NCBI RefSeq assembly: GCF_001570765.1
Contig: NZ_BCSH01000040.1
Span: 17,379-81,378 of the forward strand
DNA: 64,000 nt
From: Nocardiopsis listeri NBRC 13360
GTDB lineage: Bacteria > Actinomycetota > Actinomycetes > Streptosporangiales > Streptosporangiaceae
Reading direction: 5' to 3'
Shown here: piece by piece, positions 1 through 8,135 of the stretch
How positions within the stretch are numbered: position 1 is the first letter of the stretch
Layout of the letters: every line of letters starts with the position of its first letter
Translations under genes and position numbers: made by a program
Notes under the pieces: generated by a model
The model's database searches: none
What the model was told of the DNA's origin: nothing
The model's input: only the letters and a program-made list of their open reading frames with translations

Positions 1-3000
1 GCGGTGGAGGCCCGGCTCAACGCCGAGGACCCCGACCGCGACTTCGCCCCCTCCCCCGGGCGCATCGCCCGCCTGGACCTGCCCGCGGGCCCCGGCATCC
101 GCGTGGACACCGGTGTGGCCGAGGGCGACACCATCCCCGCCGACTTCGACTCCATGATCGCCAAGATCATCGCCTACGGGAGTGACCGCGAGCAGGCGAT
201 GGCGCGTCTGCGTCGGGCGATGCGCGAGACCACCGTGATCATCGAGGGCGGTGCCACCAACAAGAGCTTCGTGCTGGACCTGCTGGACCGACCCGAGGTG
301 ATCGACGCCTCCGCCGACACCGGGTGGATCGACCGGGTGCGCGCCGAGGGCGACCTGGTCTCGCACCGGCACTCCGCGGTGGCCCTGTCGGCCGCCGCCA
401 TCGAGGCTTACGAGGAAGAGGAGCGGGTCGAGCGACAGCGGCTGCTGTCCACCGCCTTCGGTGGGCGCCCCCAGGTGCAGCACGAGAGCGGTCGCCCGCT
501 CGACCTGAAGCTGCGGGGGGTCGGCTACCGGGTACGGGTGGCGCGTCTGGGCGCCGACCGGTTCCGGGTGGTCGTGGCGTCCGGAGAGGACACGCGCACC
601 GCCGACGTGGAGCTGGAGCGCTTCGACCGGCACAGCGGTCGCATCACCGTCAACGGCTCCCGCCACCACCTGCTCATCGGCGCCCACGGCCCGGTCCACC
701 TGGTGGAGGTCGACGGTGTGGCGCACCGTGTGAGCCTGGACGAGGGCGGCGTGCTGCGTTCGCCCACGCCCGCCCTGGTGGTCGCCACCCCGGTGGCGGT
801 CGGCGCCGAGGTCGAGGCCGGCGCTCCGGTGTTGGTGCTGGAGAGCATGAAGATGGAGACGGTGCTGCGCGCGCCGTTCCGCGCACGCCTGAAGGAGTGC
901 ACGGTGATCGTGGGCGCTCAGGTGGAGACCGGCGCCCCGCTGCTGCGTCTTGAGCCGCTGGCCGACACCGAGGAGGCCGAGGAGGCCGACACCGCCCCGG
1001 TCGAGCTCGACCTTCCCTCCCCGTCCGAGGACGTCCCCGTGGTCGAGCGTCTCGCGCGTGGCCGCGAGGACCTGCTCGGCCTGCTGTTGGGCTTCGACGT
1101 CGACCCGTTGGACGAGCGCCGGGTGTTCGACGAGTACCTGGCGGCCCGACACGAGGCGGTCTCCGCCGGCCACCGCCCCCTGGCCGCCGAGCTGGACCTG
1201 CTCGACGTGTTCGCCGACCTGGCCGATCTGAGCCGCAACCGGCCCGCCGGTGCGGACGACGTCGGCGACACCCACGTGCACAGCCCCCGCGAGTACCTGC
1301 ACACCTACCTGCAGAGTCTGGACGTGGAGCGGGCCGGGCTGCCCGAGTCGTTCCAGACCAGGCTGTCCCGTGCCCTGGCGCACTACGGGGTGACCGACCT
1401 GGAGCGCACCCCCGAACTGGAGGCCGCGGTCTTCCGCGTCTTCCTCGCCCAGCAGCGTTCTTCCAGCGACGCGCGCCTGGTCACCGGTCTGCTGCGCGCC
1501 TGGCTACAGGACGCTCCGCCCGAGGCCGAGTTGCACGAGCCCACCGGTCTGGCCCTGGAACGGCTCGTGGCCGCCACCCAGGTTCGCTTCCCGGCCGTGG
1601 CCGACCTCGCCCGAGGCGTGGTGTTCGCGTGGTTCGGTCAGCCCATGCTGCGCCGACACCGCGCCCAGGTCTACGCCGAGGTGCGCCGTCACCTGCGTCA
1701 CCTGGACCAGAACCCGGACTCGCCCGAGCGCGCCGAGCGCGTGGCCGCCATGGTGCGCACCACCGAACCGCTGGTGCGCCTGCTCGGTCAGCGACTGGTC
1801 CGCGCCGACCTGGACAACGCCGTGCTGTTGGAGGTGCTGACCCGCCGTTACTACGGCAACAAGGGTCTGGCCGACGTGCGCACCACACGTGGTTCGGGGT
1901 GCACCTACGTGGTGGCCGAACGCGCCGGGGTGCGCCTGGTGTCGGCCGCCGTCGGGTTCGAGAACCTGGGAGACGCGGTCCGGGGCCTGGCCGAGCACGC
2001 CCAGGGCGACCTTCCGGTGGACGCCGACCTGTACCTGTCCTGGGAGAAGCAGCCCGAGGACTTCGACGCGACGGCAGCCGCTCTGCACCAGGCCGTGAAC
2101 CTGCACCCGATGCCCGCGGGCGTGCGCCGCCTGACCACCACCGTCGCCGGTCGCGACGGCTCGGTCATGCACCACCACTTCACGTTCCGTCCCTCCTCCT
2201 CCGGTTTGGAGGAGGACCGGCTCATCCGCGGGCTGCACCCGCACATCGCCGAGCGCATGCAGATGGAGCGCTGGAACCGGTTCGACCTGACCCGTCTGCC
2301 GTCCGCGGACGAGGAGGTGTACCTGTTCCGGGCCGTGGCGCGGGAGAACCCCTCCGACAACCGGCTGGTCGCCTTCACCCAGATCCGCGACCTGACCGAG
2401 CTGCGCGACCACGAGGGCAGGCTCATCTCCCTGCCCACCGCCGAGAACACCATCGCCACCTGCCTGGACTCGATCCGTCGCGCCCAGGCCGGACGACCGA
2501 AGAAGAAGCGGTTCGACACCAACCGGATCGTCATGTACGTGTGGCCCCCGGTCGGCATCACCGACGAGGAGATCCAGGCGATCGGGCGGCGGGTCCTGCC
2601 CACCGTCGCCGGGGCCGGTCTGGAGGAGATCCTCTTCATCGCGCGCCGTCGCGACGCCGAGACCGGTGAGCTGGTCAAGACGGCGGTACGGGTGCCCTTC
2701 GACGCCACCGGCGAACCGGGCCTGGCCATCGGTGGTCTGTCCACCGAGCCGGTCGAACCGGTCGACGACTACCGCCAGAAGGTGCTGCGCGCCGGCAGCC
2801 GCAACACCGTCTACCCCTACGAGCTCACCGACCTGCTCGGCGACTTCGTCGAGCACGACCTGGACGAGCACCACGCGCTGGTTCCGGTGGACCGCCCCAA
2901 GGGACGCAACTCCGCGGCGATCGTCGCCGGTGTGGTCACCACCCGCACCCGACGCCACCACGAGGGCATGAGCCGGGTGGTGCTGCTGGGCGACCCCACC

Positions 3001-4458
3001 AAGTCGCTGGGCGCGCTGTCGGAGGCCGAGTGCCGCCGGGTCATCGCGGCTCTGGACCTGGCCGAGCGGATGGACGTTCCGCTGGAATGGTACGCGCTGT
3101 CCGCGGGCGCCCGCATCTCCATGGACTCGGGCACCGAGAACATGGACTGGGTGGCCGCGGCGCTCAAGCGCATCGTGGAGTTCACCCAGGACGGCCGTGA
3201 GATCAACATCGTCGTGGCGGGCATCAACGTCGGCGCGCAACCGTACTGGAACGCCGAGGCGACGATGCTCATGCACACCAAGGGCATCCTGGTGATGACC
3301 CCGGACTCGGCGATGGTACTCACCGGCAAGCAGTCGCTGGACTTCTCCGGTGGCGTGTCGGCCGAGGACAACCACGGCATCGGCGGCTACGACCGGGTCA
3401 TGGGCCCCAACGGGCAGGCCCAGTACTGGGCGCCCAACCTCATCGCCGCCCGCGACATCCTCATGGCGCACTACGAGCACACCTACATCGCGCCGGGTGA
3501 GCAGGCTCCGCGACGGGCCGCGACCTCCGACCCCGCCGACCGGGACGTCTCGGACTTCCCGCACGTGGTGGAGGGCAGCGACTTCACCACCGTCGGGGAG
3601 ATCTTCTCCAGTGCGGCCAACCCCGACCGCAAGAAGCCGTTCGACATCCGAACCGTGATGCGGGCGCTGTCGGACCAGGACCATCCGGTGCTGGAGCGCT
3701 GGGCCGGCATGGCCGAGGCCGACACCGCGGCGGTGCAGGACGTGCACTTGGGCGGGATCCCGGTGTGCCTGTTGGGCATCGAGTCGCGGTCGGTGCCGCG
3801 ACGCGGTTTCCCGCCGGCGGACGGCCCCGACACCTACACCGCGGGCACCCTGTTCCCGCAGTCGTCGAAGAAGGCGGCACGGGCGATCAACGCCGCCAGC
3901 GGCAACCGTCCACTGGTGGTGCTGGCCAACCTGTCGGGCTTCGACGGATCGCCGGAGTCCATGCGCAGGCTCCAGTTGGAGTACGGCGCGGAGATCGGTC
4001 GGGCGATCGTGAACTTCGAGGGCCCGATCGTGTTCTGCGTGATCTCCCGGTACCACGGTGGTGCGTTCGTGGTCTTCTCCAAGGCGCTCAACCCGAACAT
4101 GACGGTGCTGGCCCTGGAGGGCTCGTTCGCGTCGGTGTTGGGCGGCGCCCCGGCCGCCGCGGTGGTCTTCTCCGGTGAGGTCAACGCCCGTACCGCGGCC
4201 GACCCGCGGGTCGGGGAACTGGAGGGACGTCTGGCCGAGTCCTCAGGGACGGGGCGGGCGACCCTGGCCGCCGAGCTGGAGGAGGTTCGTGCCTCGGTGC
4301 GTTCGGAGAAGCTGGGCGAGGTGGCCGCGGAGTTCGACCGGGTGCACAGCATCCAGCGGGCCGTCGAGGTGGGTTCGGTGGACGCGGTGATCCGCGCCGC
4401 CGAGATGCGTCCGCGCATCATCGAGGCCATCGAGGCGCACCAGGGCGCTCAGCGGTAA
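1..4458 (+). CDS. Single-chain acyl-CoA (acetyl/propionyl-CoA) carboxylase, 5' end outside window
   Basis: Biotin-dependent carboxylation of an acyl-CoA to a malonyl-CoA-type product in the cytoplasm. The frame is open from base 1, so the ATP-grasp biotin carboxylase domain is cut and only its C-terminal part (EARLNAEDP near the start) is seen. A biotinyl domain follows, with the ESMKMET motif at codons 280-286 counted from position 4 (biotinylated Lys 283). Then comes a long central region, and a carboxyltransferase region begins near codon 937 and contains LSAGARISMDSG and a PDSAMVLTGKQ stretch. About 1484 residues remain, so the whole protein would be roughly 1800. Bacterial carboxylases usually split BC-BCCP and CT between subunits; this order on one chain recalls eukaryotic ACC. 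Acyl-CoA specificity cannot be told. A strong terminator follows. Confidence 0.9.
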   Translation, partial: AVEARLNAEDPDRDFAPSPGRIARLDLPAGPGIRVDTGVAEGDTIPADFDSMIAKIIAYGSDREQAMARLRRAMRETTVIIEGGATNKSFVLDLLDRPEVIDASADTGWIDRVRAEGDLVSHRHSAVALSAAAIEAYEEEERVERQRLLSTAFGGRPQVQHESGRPLDLKLRGVGYRVRVARLGADRFRVVVASGEDTRTADVELERFDRHSGRITVNGSRHHLLIGAHGPVHLVEVDGVAHRVSLDEGGVLRSPTPALVVATPVAVGAEVEAGAPVLVLESMKMETVLRAPFRARLKECTVIVGAQVETGAPLLRLEPLADTEEAEEADTAPVELDLPSPSEDVPVVERLARGREDLLGLLLGFDVDPLDERRVFDEYLAARHEAVSAGHRPLAAELDLLDVFADLADLSRNRPAGADDVGDTHVHSPREYLHTYLQSLDVERAGLPESFQTRLSRALAHYGVTDLERTPELEAAVFRVFLAQQRSSSDARLVTGLLRAWLQDAPPEAELHEPTGLALERLVAATQVRFPAVADLARGVVFAWFGQPMLRRHRAQVYAEVRRHLRHLDQNPDSPERAERVAAMVRTTEPLVRLLGQRLVRADLDNAVLLEVLTRRYYGNKGLADVRTTRGSGCTYVVAERAGVRLVSAAVGFENLGDAVRGLAEHAQGDLPVDADLYLSWEKQPEDFDATAAALHQAVNLHPMPAGVRRLTTTVAGRDGSVMHHHFTFRPSSSGLEEDRLIRGLHPHIAERMQMERWNRFDLTRLPSADEEVYLFRAVARENPSDNRLVAFTQIRDLTELRDHEGRLISLPTAENTIATCLDSIRRAQAGRPKKKRFDTNRIVMYVWPPVGITDEEIQAIGRRVLPTVAGAGLEEILFIARRRDAETGELVKTAVRVPFDATGEPGLAIGGLSTEPVEPVDDYRQKVLRAGSRNTVYPYELTDLLGDFVEHDLDEHHALVPVDRPKGRNSAAIVAGVVTTRTRRHHEGMSRVVLLGDPTKSLGALSEAECRRVIAALDLAERMDVPLEWYALSAGARISMDSGTENMDWVAAALKRIVEFTQDGREINIVVAGINVGAQPYWNAEATMLMHTKGILVMTPDSAMVLTGKQSLDFSGGVSAEDNHGIGGYDRVMGPNGQAQYWAPNLIAARDILMAHYEHTYIAPGEQAPRRAATSDPADRDVSDFPHVVEGSDFTTVGEIFSSAANPDRKKPFDIRTVMRALSDQDHPVLERWAGMAEADTAAVQDVHLGGIPVCLLGIESRSVPRRGFPPADGPDTYTAGTLFPQSSKKAARAINAASGNRPLVVLANLSGFDGSPESMRRLQLEYGAEIGRAIVNFEGPIVFCVISRYHGGAFVVFSKALNPNMTVLALEGSFASVLGGAPAAAVVFSGEVNARTAADPRVGELEGRLAESSGTGRATLAAELEEVRASVRSEKLGEVAAEFDRVHSIQRAVEVGSVDAVIRAAEMRPRIIEAIEAHQGAQR

Positions 4459-4467
4459 CCGGTAAGC

Positions 4468-4505
4468 GAAAGGGGCCCACCGAGAACTCTCGGCGGGCCC
4501 CTTTC
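4468..4505 (+). terminator. Intrinsic terminator after the carboxylase gene
   Basis: Stem gaaaggggccc pairs with gggcccctttc, with an inner ccgag/ctcgg extension. It lies 9 nt after the carboxylase stop codon. The 189 bases between it and the next gene hold nothing I can name. Confidence 0.8.
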
Positions 4506-4694
4506 ACGCTCGGGTGGGCCGGCACGGCGGTCGCCTCACGGCGGATGGCACAACAGGGTTCCTGCCACCTGACGGTGCGGTATTCCCTGAAGGCTGTGTG
4601 TAGAGCCCGGGGGACACTTGATACCGCGCCGACCCACCACGTGTAACGGGCCCACCCCCTCCCCTATTCCACCTCCGTCCTCATCGATGAAAGA

Positions 4695-5615
4695 TCACGA
4701 CCGGTCGGATCCGTCGGAGACCTGCTCGGAATCGGAGAGCCTGGTGAGCGGGGTGCGGACGCTCCCTCCGGTGAGGACGGTGTGGACACCGACCGCCACG
4801 GACTCGATGGTCTCGACCCCGTACTGCATACCAGGGGCGTCCGCGGTGCCGTCGGTGAGCACCACCAGGTCGTAGTCGCCGATCGGGGTGTCCTGGAACC
4901 CACCGATGCTGTTGATCCGCCAGGTGTCGGTGTCCGGGTAGGGCAACCACCCGTTCTTCAGGTACACGGTGGCGTCTGCGGGAGCCCCGGTGGGCACGCC
5001 CCAGCGCTGTTCGTCGATCACGTCGCCCATGAGCCCGCGCGCGTAGTCCCTCTGGCCCGCGCCGAGCACGTCGTTGTCGGTGCGCAGCAGTTCGAGGAGG
5101 GTGAGCTGGTCGTCGGCGGTGATCTTCATGAGACCGACGAAGCCGTCCGGGTGCAGGACGGTGTCGTCCATGCCCGCCAGGTCGAGGAAGTCCTGGATGC
5201 GTTCGGCTCCGAGTCGATCGCGCAGCTCAACCGCGGAGTCGTTACCGGACACCGTGATCATGTCGGTGGCGAGATCGTCCTCGCTGTCGGTGAGTTCGCG
5301 GTCCTCGTCCATGGTCAGGCGCAGCAGCGCCCCGAGGACCACCACCTTGCCCACGCTGGCGGCGTCGAACTCGGCGGTGGGGTCGAGTCCGCACCGGAGG
5401 TCGCCGTCGTGGGCGGACACCCCCACCGAGACACGTCCGTCGCGTGCCTCGACCCGCTCACGGATCTCCTCGGAGAGGCGTTCGGCGACCTCGGGGTGGG
5501 TGTCGGAGGCGCAGACGGGGTTCTGGATGTCGGCGGCCGCGTTGGTCGGTACCAGCAGGGTGAGTCCCAGGGCACAGGTGGCGGTGAGGGCGACGGGGGT
5601 TCGATTCGTGGGCAT
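4695..5615 (-). CDS. Secreted class A beta-lactamase-like serine hydrolase
   Basis: 306 residues. Residues 1-28 look like a Sec signal peptide ending NAAAD. Beta-lactamase/transpeptidase fold motifs are present in order: SVGK (Ser87-Lys90, the SxxK nucleophile motif), SGN (123-125, the SxN motif) and KNG (220-222, in place of KTG/KSG). The nucleophile and Lys are therefore retained, but the third motif is non-standard and I do not see a clear omega-loop ExxxN. True beta-lactamase activity is uncertain and a peptidase-like or orphan role is possible. ATG at 5615 was chosen because ggagg lies about 10 nt upstream and the signal peptide starts there; the frame stays open further upstream but reads into degenerate DNA. 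It is transcribed toward the carboxylase terminator. Confidence 0.8.
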   Translation of the reverse strand: MPTNRTPVALTATCALGLTLLVPTNAAADIQNPVCASDTHPEVAERLSEEIRERVEARDGRVSVGVSAHDGDLRCGLDPTAEFDAASVGKVVVLGALLRLTMDEDRELTDSEDDLATDMITVSGNDSAVELRDRLGAERIQDFLDLAGMDDTVLHPDGFVGLMKITADDQLTLLELLRTDNDVLGAGQRDYARGLMGDVIDEQRWGVPTGAPADATVYLKNGWLPYPDTDTWRINSIGGFQDTPIGDYDLVVLTDGTADAPGMQYGVETIESVAVGVHTVLTGGSVRTPLTRLSDSEQVSDGSDRS

Positions 5616-5636
5616 GCGGTGTGTCCCTCCAAGGGG

Positions 5637-5893
5637 GCGTCGACCGCCACACCGACCCCGGCCGCGACCAGGGCACGGCGCAGGGTGTTCGAACGTCGAT
5701 TCGCCGTCCATGGTGCCGCATGGGCGGCGCTTTCGCCCACGACACTCCGCGAGATTCACGGGTGGGGCCGCGTTCGGCCGGCCTGGAAGGCCTACGGGTC
5801 GTTGCCGATCAGCGGGCCGAGCAACACGGTCACCCCCGCCGCGACCCGGGAACGCCTCGGCGTGCAGAGGGGACGGTTCCGCGTCGTGGACGC
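5637..5893 (-). pseudogene. Two related signal-peptide-coding relics upstream of the serine hydrolase
   Basis: Bases 5637-5712 and 5816-5892 resemble each other (about two thirds identical by eye over some 54 bases). Read on the minus strand in matching frames, both give a signal-peptide-like segment: NR..NTLRRALVAAGVGV in one and NRPLCTPRRSRVAAGVTV in the other. Neither runs into a mature protein. They may be 5' stubs left by deletion of tandem genes for exported proteins. This is a visual reading of short GC-rich DNA and could be chance. Confidence 0.3.
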
Positions 5894-5914
5894 GGAACCG
5901 GACGCGGACCTGGA

Positions 5915-6208
5915 TCAGTCGTCCTCTTCCTCGTGGTGGTCGAGGTCGGTGGTGTGCCTGCGCCAGTAGCCGGTCCGCCTCGCTGGTCCGGTTGCGCACG
6001 AAGCCGAGTGCGGCCGTTTGGAGGGCCCCGCACTGAAGGATCCGAAGAACCCGTTGAAGACGGCGATCGCGTAGATCGCCCACAACCAGGGTTCGTTGGG
6101 CAGGAGCGTCTTGGCGGCCGGCGCTCCGAAGCCGAAGATGGAGATGAGCCGGGCGACGAAGACGAGCCTGAACTCGCGGCTCAGCCGGAGGGGACCGATG
6201 TCGACCAT
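5915..6208 (-). pseudogene. Remnant of an EntS-type MFS siderophore exporter
   Basis: The 97 codons begin like EntS-family exporters: an EFRLVFVARLISIFGFG segment corresponds to the first membrane helix, near residues 10-30. The frame then jumps directly to LLPNEPWLWAIYAIAV and NGFFGSF, which in intact EntS lies some 65-70 residues later (before helix 4). After that, homology stops and a charged tail (DLDHHEEEDD) follows. So at least one in-frame internal deletion has occurred and about 80% of the roughly 410-residue transporter is missing. It cannot be a working 12-helix exporter. Its start overlaps the stop of the upstream adenylation relic (TGATG), which suggests the two were once an operon for siderophore synthesis and export. 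Confidence 0.6.
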
Positions 6209-6396
6209 CAGCTGGGAGAGTTCCACGGGGTCCTTCGCGGGTGGTGGGTGGCGTCGTTGCGGTTCACCGACTCCAGGCCCGCGACGACCTCGGCGGGTTC
6301 GATGCGCACCCCGCCGATCTCGACCTGGTCGTCGGCGCGTCTCAGGTAAACGTCGGCGCGCCCCGTGCGCATCCCCCGGGAGACGGGCGAAACCAC
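6208..6396 (-). pseudogene. Remnant of an NRPS/AMP-binding adenylation domain
   Basis: Codons read TGRAD, then RRADDQVEIGGVRIEPAEV. This matches the A7-A8 core of nonribosomal peptide synthetase adenylation domains, where GRxDxQVKIRGxRIExxEI forms the hinge before the C-terminal subdomain. Only about 40 residues are recognisable. There is no upstream A1-A6 sequence and no downstream carrier domain. It runs directly into the exporter remnant. Together they look like the eroded edge of a siderophore cluster; which siderophore cannot be told. Confidence 0.55.
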
Positions 6397-6547
6397 GCGA
6401 GAGTGAGGTGGCCGTCACCTGGAAGTCGCGCTCCGATCGGGCCGACGACTCCACAACCCCGGGTCCGGCCCCCGACAAGGGTGTCCTAACCTGATGAAGG
6501 CCGCCCCCGCAGCACGTCGCGCCTTGCCACGAACCCGAGGAACCACC

Positions 6548-6895
6548 TTGAACTTCAATTCCCTGTCCGCCCTGGCCTTCCGCGTGGTGGCCGTATTCGA
6601 GGCCTTCACCTGGGTCGGGCTCTTGGCCGGCATGTACTTCAAGTACCTGGGCAACGGCAGCGAGCTCGGCGTACAGATCTTCGGCCCGCTGCACGGTGGG
6701 GCCTTCGTGGCGTACGGACTGGTCGCCCTGTTGGTCGCCTACCGATTCCGGTGGGGCGCCTGGCCGACCCTGGTGGCGCTGGCCGCGTCGGTTCCTCCGC
6801 TGGGCACCCTCCTCGCGGACTGGTGGTTGCACCGGACCGGACGCCTGAACCCCGAGCGCGCCAAGACCGGGCAAACGCCCGAACCGGTGGCCTGA
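6548..6895 (+). CDS. DUF3817 family integral membrane protein
   Basis: 115 residues with three hydrophobic segments (ALAFRVVAVFEAFTWVGLL, a central FGPLHGGAFVAYGLVALLV and a C-terminal LVALAASVPPLGTLLADW). The AFTW and GPLHGG motifs are typical of DUF3817 proteins, a widespread actinobacterial family of unknown role. TTG at 6548 is preferred: gagg lies 7 nt upstream and the family normally begins with a short NFNSLSALAFR-type N-terminus. An in-frame ATG at 6494 would add 18 basic, poorly conserved residues. It appears monocistronic, with its own terminator. Confidence 0.8.
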   Translation: MNFNSLSALAFRVVAVFEAFTWVGLLAGMYFKYLGNGSELGVQIFGPLHGGAFVAYGLVALLVAYRFRWGAWPTLVALAASVPPLGTLLADWWLHRTGRLNPERAKTGQTPEPVA

Positions 6896-6919
6896 TCCCA
6901 CCGTTCGAAACGAATCCCC

Positions 6920-6951
6920 GAGCGGGTCACGATTCCTTTCGTGACCCGCTC
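6920..6951 (+). terminator. Intrinsic terminator after the DUF3817 gene
   Basis: Perfect 13-bp stem gagcgggtcacga / tcgtgacccgctc with a 6-nt loop, starting 24 nt after the stop codon. Confidence 0.8.
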
Positions 6952-7172
6952 TCGTCGTTTCCGCCGAACCCGGACCCCGTCGGCCACTTCAGCCACAGGA
7001 GGTCACTCCCCTACCTCAGAATGATCTTCCCGAGAAGGGGTGTAAAAGGTTTACCAATTGACCGATAGCGGACAACAGAAACTTTCATTGACCCCTTTGC
7101 GTGCGGAAAGGGATCCGTGTTCAGTTGTGACCGCCAAGTAACCTCCCCGATCCGAGAAGGGCTCCCCCCGCT
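6952..7172 (+). other. Intergenic region upstream of the amidase gene
   Basis: A 221-base leader, AT-richer than its surroundings around 7035-7090. It holds two TTGACC -35-like hexamers (near 7059 and 7088) and a TAACCT at 7139-7144 that could be a -10 element, but no complete well-spaced promoter is convincing. Some actinobacterial wall-hydrolase genes carry c-di-AMP riboswitches; I looked for the conserved core and did not find it. Confidence 0.35.
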
Positions 7173-7976
7173 ATGTGTCAGCAAGATGGACCCGCACGTC
7201 GCACGGTCTTGCAGGGAGCGGCCGTCGCCTCCGGCGCCGCCCTCGTCGCAGGTGCCGGTGTGGCCACCGCGAACGCCCAGACCCGGGCCGCGGCGGCCGA
7301 ACCGGCGATGTACTTCCGCGCCGACTGGAACGCCCGACCACCGTCGAGCCCCGTCCAGGTCCTGGCGGCCCCTCCCACCCACGTGGTCGTCCACCACACC
7401 GCGACCCCCAACAGCACCGACTACTCCGAGGCCCACGCCCTGGCGCTGTCCAGGTCGATCCAGAACCACCACATGGACACCCAGGGCTGGATCGACGCGG
7501 GCCAGCAGTTCACCATCAGCCGTGGCGGGCACCTGATGGAGGGTCGCAACCTCGCCGTCGTGGCCGTCCGCGAGGGCACCCACTGCGTCGGCACCCACGT
7601 CGCCGACCACAACGGCACCACCGTGGGCATCGAGAACGAGGGCATCTACATGGAGGAGGGCCCCACCCAGGAGCTCACCGACAGGCTCATCGAAACCCTC
7701 GCCTGGTTGTGCGGTGCCTACGGCCTCGACCCGCAGCAGGCCATCGTGGGGCACCGCGACTTCAACTCCACCGCCTGCCCCGGTGACGTGCTCTACGCGA
7801 TGTTGCCCGAGCTGCGCGACGCGGTGAGCGGTCTGATGGCCGCCCAGGGCATGGAGTCCGGTACCGCCGACGTGGCGGCCGAGGACCGTCCCACCTATCC
7901 GTCGGCCCCCGAGGACGAGCCCCGGCGCGAGTTCTTCCACGGCCCCGGTCGCGGAGCCGACGACTTCAGCCGCTGA
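7173..7976 (+). CDS. Tat-exported PGRP-type N-acetylmuramoyl-L-alanine amidase
   Basis: 267 residues. Residues 9-34 form a Tat-like signal (RRTVLQG, an alanine/glycine-rich core, then TANA). The Amidase_2/peptidoglycan-recognition domain spans about 47-220. The three zinc ligands of T7-lysozyme-type amidases are visible: His74 (VVVHHTAT), His194 (IVGHRDF) and Cys202 (STACPGD). The 8-residue His-to-Cys spacing is canonical. It would cleave the MurNAc-L-alanine bond of peptidoglycan outside the cell, in wall turnover or spore/hyphal remodelling. The C-terminal 45 residues are acidic and low-complexity. ATG 7173 follows gagaaggg. Transcription ends at the hairpin 8016-8049. Confidence 0.88.
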   Translation: MCQQDGPARRTVLQGAAVASGAALVAGAGVATANAQTRAAAAEPAMYFRADWNARPPSSPVQVLAAPPTHVVVHHTATPNSTDYSEAHALALSRSIQNHHMDTQGWIDAGQQFTISRGGHLMEGRNLAVVAVREGTHCVGTHVADHNGTTVGIENEGIYMEEGPTQELTDRLIETLAWLCGAYGLDPQQAIVGHRDFNSTACPGDVLYAMLPELRDAVSGLMAAQGMESGTADVAAEDRPTYPSAPEDEPRREFFHGPGRGADDFSR

Positions 7977-8015
7977 TCACCGGATACGACGACTCCCCGC
8001 TCGTCGTCGACTGAC

Positions 8016-8049
8016 AGGGGGCGGCGCCACCGGAGAGGCGCCGCCCCCT
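8016..8049 (+). terminator. Intrinsic terminator after the amidase gene
   Basis: Stem agggggcggcgcc / ggcgccgccccct (13 bp) with an 8-nt loop, about 40 nt after the amidase stop. Confidence 0.8.
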
Positions 8050-8135
8050 CTTCGTCCCCGGGACCGGCGCCCCGTTTCCGTCGGAGGACTCCGCTGGCCT
8101 CGGAGCGCTCGACGAACGTGGAAGGGAATCCGGTG

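Noticed and set aside
1504..4056. 850-codon open frame antisense to the carboxylase gene
   Set aside because: It mirrors a strongly supported coding frame, has no recognisable domain or ribosome-binding site, and is a normal by-product of third-position GC bias.
4618..4875. Plus-strand frame between the carboxylase terminator and the serine hydrolase
   Set aside because: Overlaps the 3' end of the hydrolase gene antisense, with low-complexity Ser/Pro/Thr composition and no start signal.
6952..7172. c-di-AMP (ydaO-type) riboswitch upstream of the amidase
   Set aside because: The context is suggestive, but I could not find the conserved core motifs of that riboswitch.
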